Assembly: GCA_963422465.1 (NCBI GenBank)
Contig: OY730173.1
Coordinates: 3,844,001 to 3,908,000, forward strand
Length of the DNA: 64,000 bases
Reading direction: 5' to 3'
Source: Lichina pygmaea
Lineage: Eukaryota > Ascomycota > Lichinomycetes > Lichinales > Lichinaceae
Each line of letters opens with the position of its first letter. Position 1 is the first letter of the stretch. Below, one piece after another: positions 61,422 through 64,000 of the stretch. A program made the position numbers and the translations under genes. Below the pieces are notes generated by a model. The model had not been told where the DNA came from. It saw only the letters and a program-made list of their open reading frames with translations, and ran no database searches.

Positions 61422-63896
61422 TATTTTTTATTTTTTATTTTTTTTTGATTCTTACACTGGTAGTAGCTTTACAGCCATGCAGATCTTCTAGCTAATAGTG
61501 AACTCCTTCAGAAAACCTTTGAAGAGATAAAAACTAAAGGCAGGGTGTGACTAGGGAATGTAACAAAAGGAATCTTGAAGTTTCTGGTAAGAGAAGAGAA
61601 TCTAGGTATTGGATTGGGAATAGTGGAGTTTGAAAGCTAGATTAAACTGGTTTAGTCTTTTCAAAGACATAAACCAGTACAAGAACTTCTGTAGTAGCTC
61701 TGGGTTTGAAATAATAGTGGTGAAGTCTTGGGGATTAAAAGAGACTTGTTGTCTTTGTCTTGAATAAAGAGAGCATGAAGAGGTGATATATTTTGCAGTT
61801 TCTTCTGCTTGGCCACACACACATAGTGGGGTAGGGAAGTCAGGAACTCCAGCTCTGAAAAGAAAACTTGCCAGACCAATTCTTCCAGTCCTGATTTGCA
61901 GTAGCAGACTTGCCTCAGCTTTCTGTAACTCTTTGTAGAGCTTCAGATTGTTTTTGTGTGGCTTTTGACAGAAAGTCTGCCAGCCTGGATAGCTTCTTCT
62001 TTTCTTCTCTTCCTATTGGTCTTCCCACTCTTTAGTAAAGAGCTTTTGTAGTTCTTTCTTTGAACTAGCCTGGTTAGTAGTTATTTGACTTAACCAAGTG
62101 AATTTCCACTTAGGAGAGATAGTTGGGGATTCCTTTAAAGGTTTCTTCAAGAGAGAGGCATAGCTGGAAATAGTGGAAAAGATACTGTCAAGAAAGTATT
62201 TGAGAGGGGAGTTTTGAATAGAAGAAAGAAAACAGGCAGTGTGAAATTTAAAGTAGAGGTCTAGAGGTAGAAGAAAAAGCTCACTCTCTAATAGAAAAGA
62301 AGGAGTGGCTTTGAAAGCACCCCCAATAAGTCTTAGGCATCTGTTTTGAAATGAAACAAGAGAAGAGATATTGGAGGATTTTCTTAGAGGGTTAAACCAG
62401 ATCCCCACTGCATAGCTCAGTAGAGATCTCAGTATAGCAGTGTACACCAGACATGATGTGTGAACTGGAAAGCCCCAAGTAGAATAGGAAGTTCTAGAAA
62501 GAGAAGAGAGTGCTTTCTGTGCTTTTTGAAGAATAATCCTCTGGTGTTTGTGCCAGTGGAGCTTTGCATCTAGGTACACTCCAAGTACTCACACTTCTTC
62601 TTTTGGTTTGAGAATCACATTCCCCAGTCTGAGCTTGAGCTGAAGATTGTCTGATCTTCTTCTGGAAAAATGAAGTATTTCATATTTCTCAGGTGAGAAG
62701 ACTATTCCATGTCTTGCAGCCCAGGATAGACATTTGTGGTGTGTGTTCTTTAACTTCAGAAGGTTACTTTTCAAGGAGTGACCAAAAGCAAGCAGATTTG
62801 TATCATCTGCAAACCCCAGGGCAGATACACCAGAAGAGGGAGTATGCACAGTCTCATGCAATTCAGAAATGTAGAATAGAAAAAGAATAGAGGATAATGG
62901 AGAACCTTGAGAAACTCCACAATGAATGGGAATAGAATAAGACTCAGAATCATCAAAGACAAGAGTGGTAGAGCGCTTATCACAGAAGGAGTAGATCCAG
63001 GAAGCTAGCCAGGCAGGTATTCCTTTTCTTTTCAGAATTTGCTGTAGTATCTTGGGGAGAACTCTGTCATAGGCTTCTGAGATATCCAGTGAGAGTAGGG
63101 ATGCAACCATGCCTTCCTTCCAGACTTTTTCCACTTGGGAGGTTAGAAGGAAAAGTGCTGCTTCTGTGGATCTTCCTTTCCTAAAGCCCATCTGGATATC
63201 TGGCAATAGTCCAGCTTCTTCTGCTATCTTGCTTAGTCTGGCTGCAGCAATAGCTTCCATCAGCTTGCCTGTTGTGTTTAGCAGAGCTATAGGGCGCCAG
63301 GCTTTAGCTTGATTGTAGGTTCCCTTGCCAGGTTTCCTCAAGCAGACTGTTTTTGCACTCTTAAATCTTTCAGAGAAGTACTCCAGTTTCCAGCATGTTG
63401 AAGTCAGAATAGCTAGAGCTTGGCAGAACCTAGGCCCCAGAGCTCTCAGAAATCCATTTGGCAGCTTATCTCTCCCTCCTGCTGTGAAAGGTTTCTTCTT
63501 GGCCAGAATTTGCTCCACTTCTTCACATGTTACCTCCTGGGAGAGCTGTATCTCAGAGATAGTCTGGGAGCTTTCTGAGCCTGGTTCTGGAACTAGAGCT
63601 TTTGGAAAGAACTGTTGTGAGAAGACTTTAGTCTTTTCCTCAAAGGTTTTGGCTATTCCTTCTTGTGTTTCCAGGTCAGGAACCAGAGGAAGATCAGGAG
63701 TCTTGTTGGCTTTGGACTTTCCCCACTTTGCAAGCTTCCAGAACTTTGAAGAGCTGGCCAGCTCATGGATTTGGTGTCTGAAAGTGTTCTGTTTTCCATC
63801 TCTGACTGCCTTTTTCTTGAGCTTAGTTGCTTGCTCAAGTTCCTCTTGACTTGCTTGCCTTTTTTGCACTTTTCTTCTTACTCTTCTTTCCTCTTT
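61422..63896 (-). mobile_element. LINE M (family 2), 5'-truncated, inserted in SINE copy 2
   Basis: Flanked by the 16-bp duplication AACCTCACATATTTAC (61406-61421 and 63897-63912), with the tail at 61422-61450. The minus-strand ORF2 starts at the linker (KEERRVRRKVQKRQASQEEL). RT: RKGRSTEAALFLL, SLDISEAYDRVLPK, CGVSQGSPLSSILFLFYIS, GFADDTNLLAFGHSLK. It has a TGA near 62586 (KEEV-VLGVYL, from CGA), a TAG near 62010 (from TGG) and the zinc motif CVCGQAEETAKYITSSC. Confidence 0.93.
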
Positions 63897-63912
63897 AACC
63901 TCACATATTTAC

Positions 63913-64000
63913 CATACACCCTGTGGTTTGTAGTGTACGTACTGTGGGAAAACCCCAAACCCTGTAGGGGAAATAGGAAAACCACAGTAATAAGAGTTTG
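63913..64000 (-). mobile_element. SINE copy 2, continuation to the window edge
   Basis: Reverse complement of the SINE body (about 29395-29490): CACCCTGTGGTTTGTAGTG, GTACGTACTGTGGG, CCTGTAGGGGAAATAGG, ACCACAGTAATAA. The tRNA-like head lies outside the window. Confidence 0.9.

Overview
The window is nuclear DNA of a filamentous fungus, most likely an ascomycete (Pezizomycotina). The host genes have short spliceosomal introns (50-65 nt, GT...AG, CTGAC/CTAAT-like branch sites). Two host proteins are recognisable, ERB1 and GPI2, and both read as ascomycete versions. Host genes sit in GC-rich islands. Roughly 80% of the window is transposable elements: two Ty3/gypsy chromovirus families, a Ty1/copia element, a gag-only LTR element, two families of non-LTR retrotransposons (LINEs), a tRNA-derived SINE, and pogo/Fot1, Tc1/mariner and TIR DNA transposons. 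I cannot name the species.

Layout. 1-887: broken pogo/Fot1 transposase. 888-15190: one decayed LINE (A) split by a complete Ty3/gypsy element A (1396-7710, TSD AGCAA) and a complete Ty3/gypsy element B on the minus strand (8424-13741, TSD CCCCT). 15191-18352: 5'-truncated Ty1/copia with its 3' LTR. 18353-25389: host island with a proline-rich membrane protein gene, a signal-peptide/single-TM protein gene, a 1014-bp TIR transposon with TA duplications (22046-23059) and GPI2 (minus). 25390-27851: Tc1/mariner remnant and a non-autonomous gag-only LTR element. 27852-32337: LINE J, split by a solo LTR and by LINE B, which itself holds a SINE. 32338-37650: near full-length LINE C with ORF1 and ORF2. 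37651-38250: copia gag/leader remnant. 38251-42013: host island with ERB1 (minus). 42014-48548: three LINEs nested inside one another, each with a 15-bp target duplication. 48819-54222: second copy of gypsy B. 54223-58601: copia, LINE L and LINE K fragments. 58602-61316: CpG-depleted copies of gypsy A. 61317-64000: SINE copy split by LINE M and running off the edge.

The retroelements form a layered record. Insertion order can be read from target-site duplications, and mutation load rises outward through the nests. LTR pairs within single elements differ only by transitions, nearly all at CpG, which points to CpG-directed methylation/deamination rather than classic CpA-type RIP. The SINE carries the 3' end of the local LINE family, so the LINE and SINE look like mobilisation partners. 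Most worth a second look: a Cys-rich coiled-coil frame antisense in gypsy A that recurs in three copies, arm-compensated hairpins in the gypsy A LTR, the CpG-specific decay, the SINE/LINE pair, and the gag-only element with a repeated leader motif.
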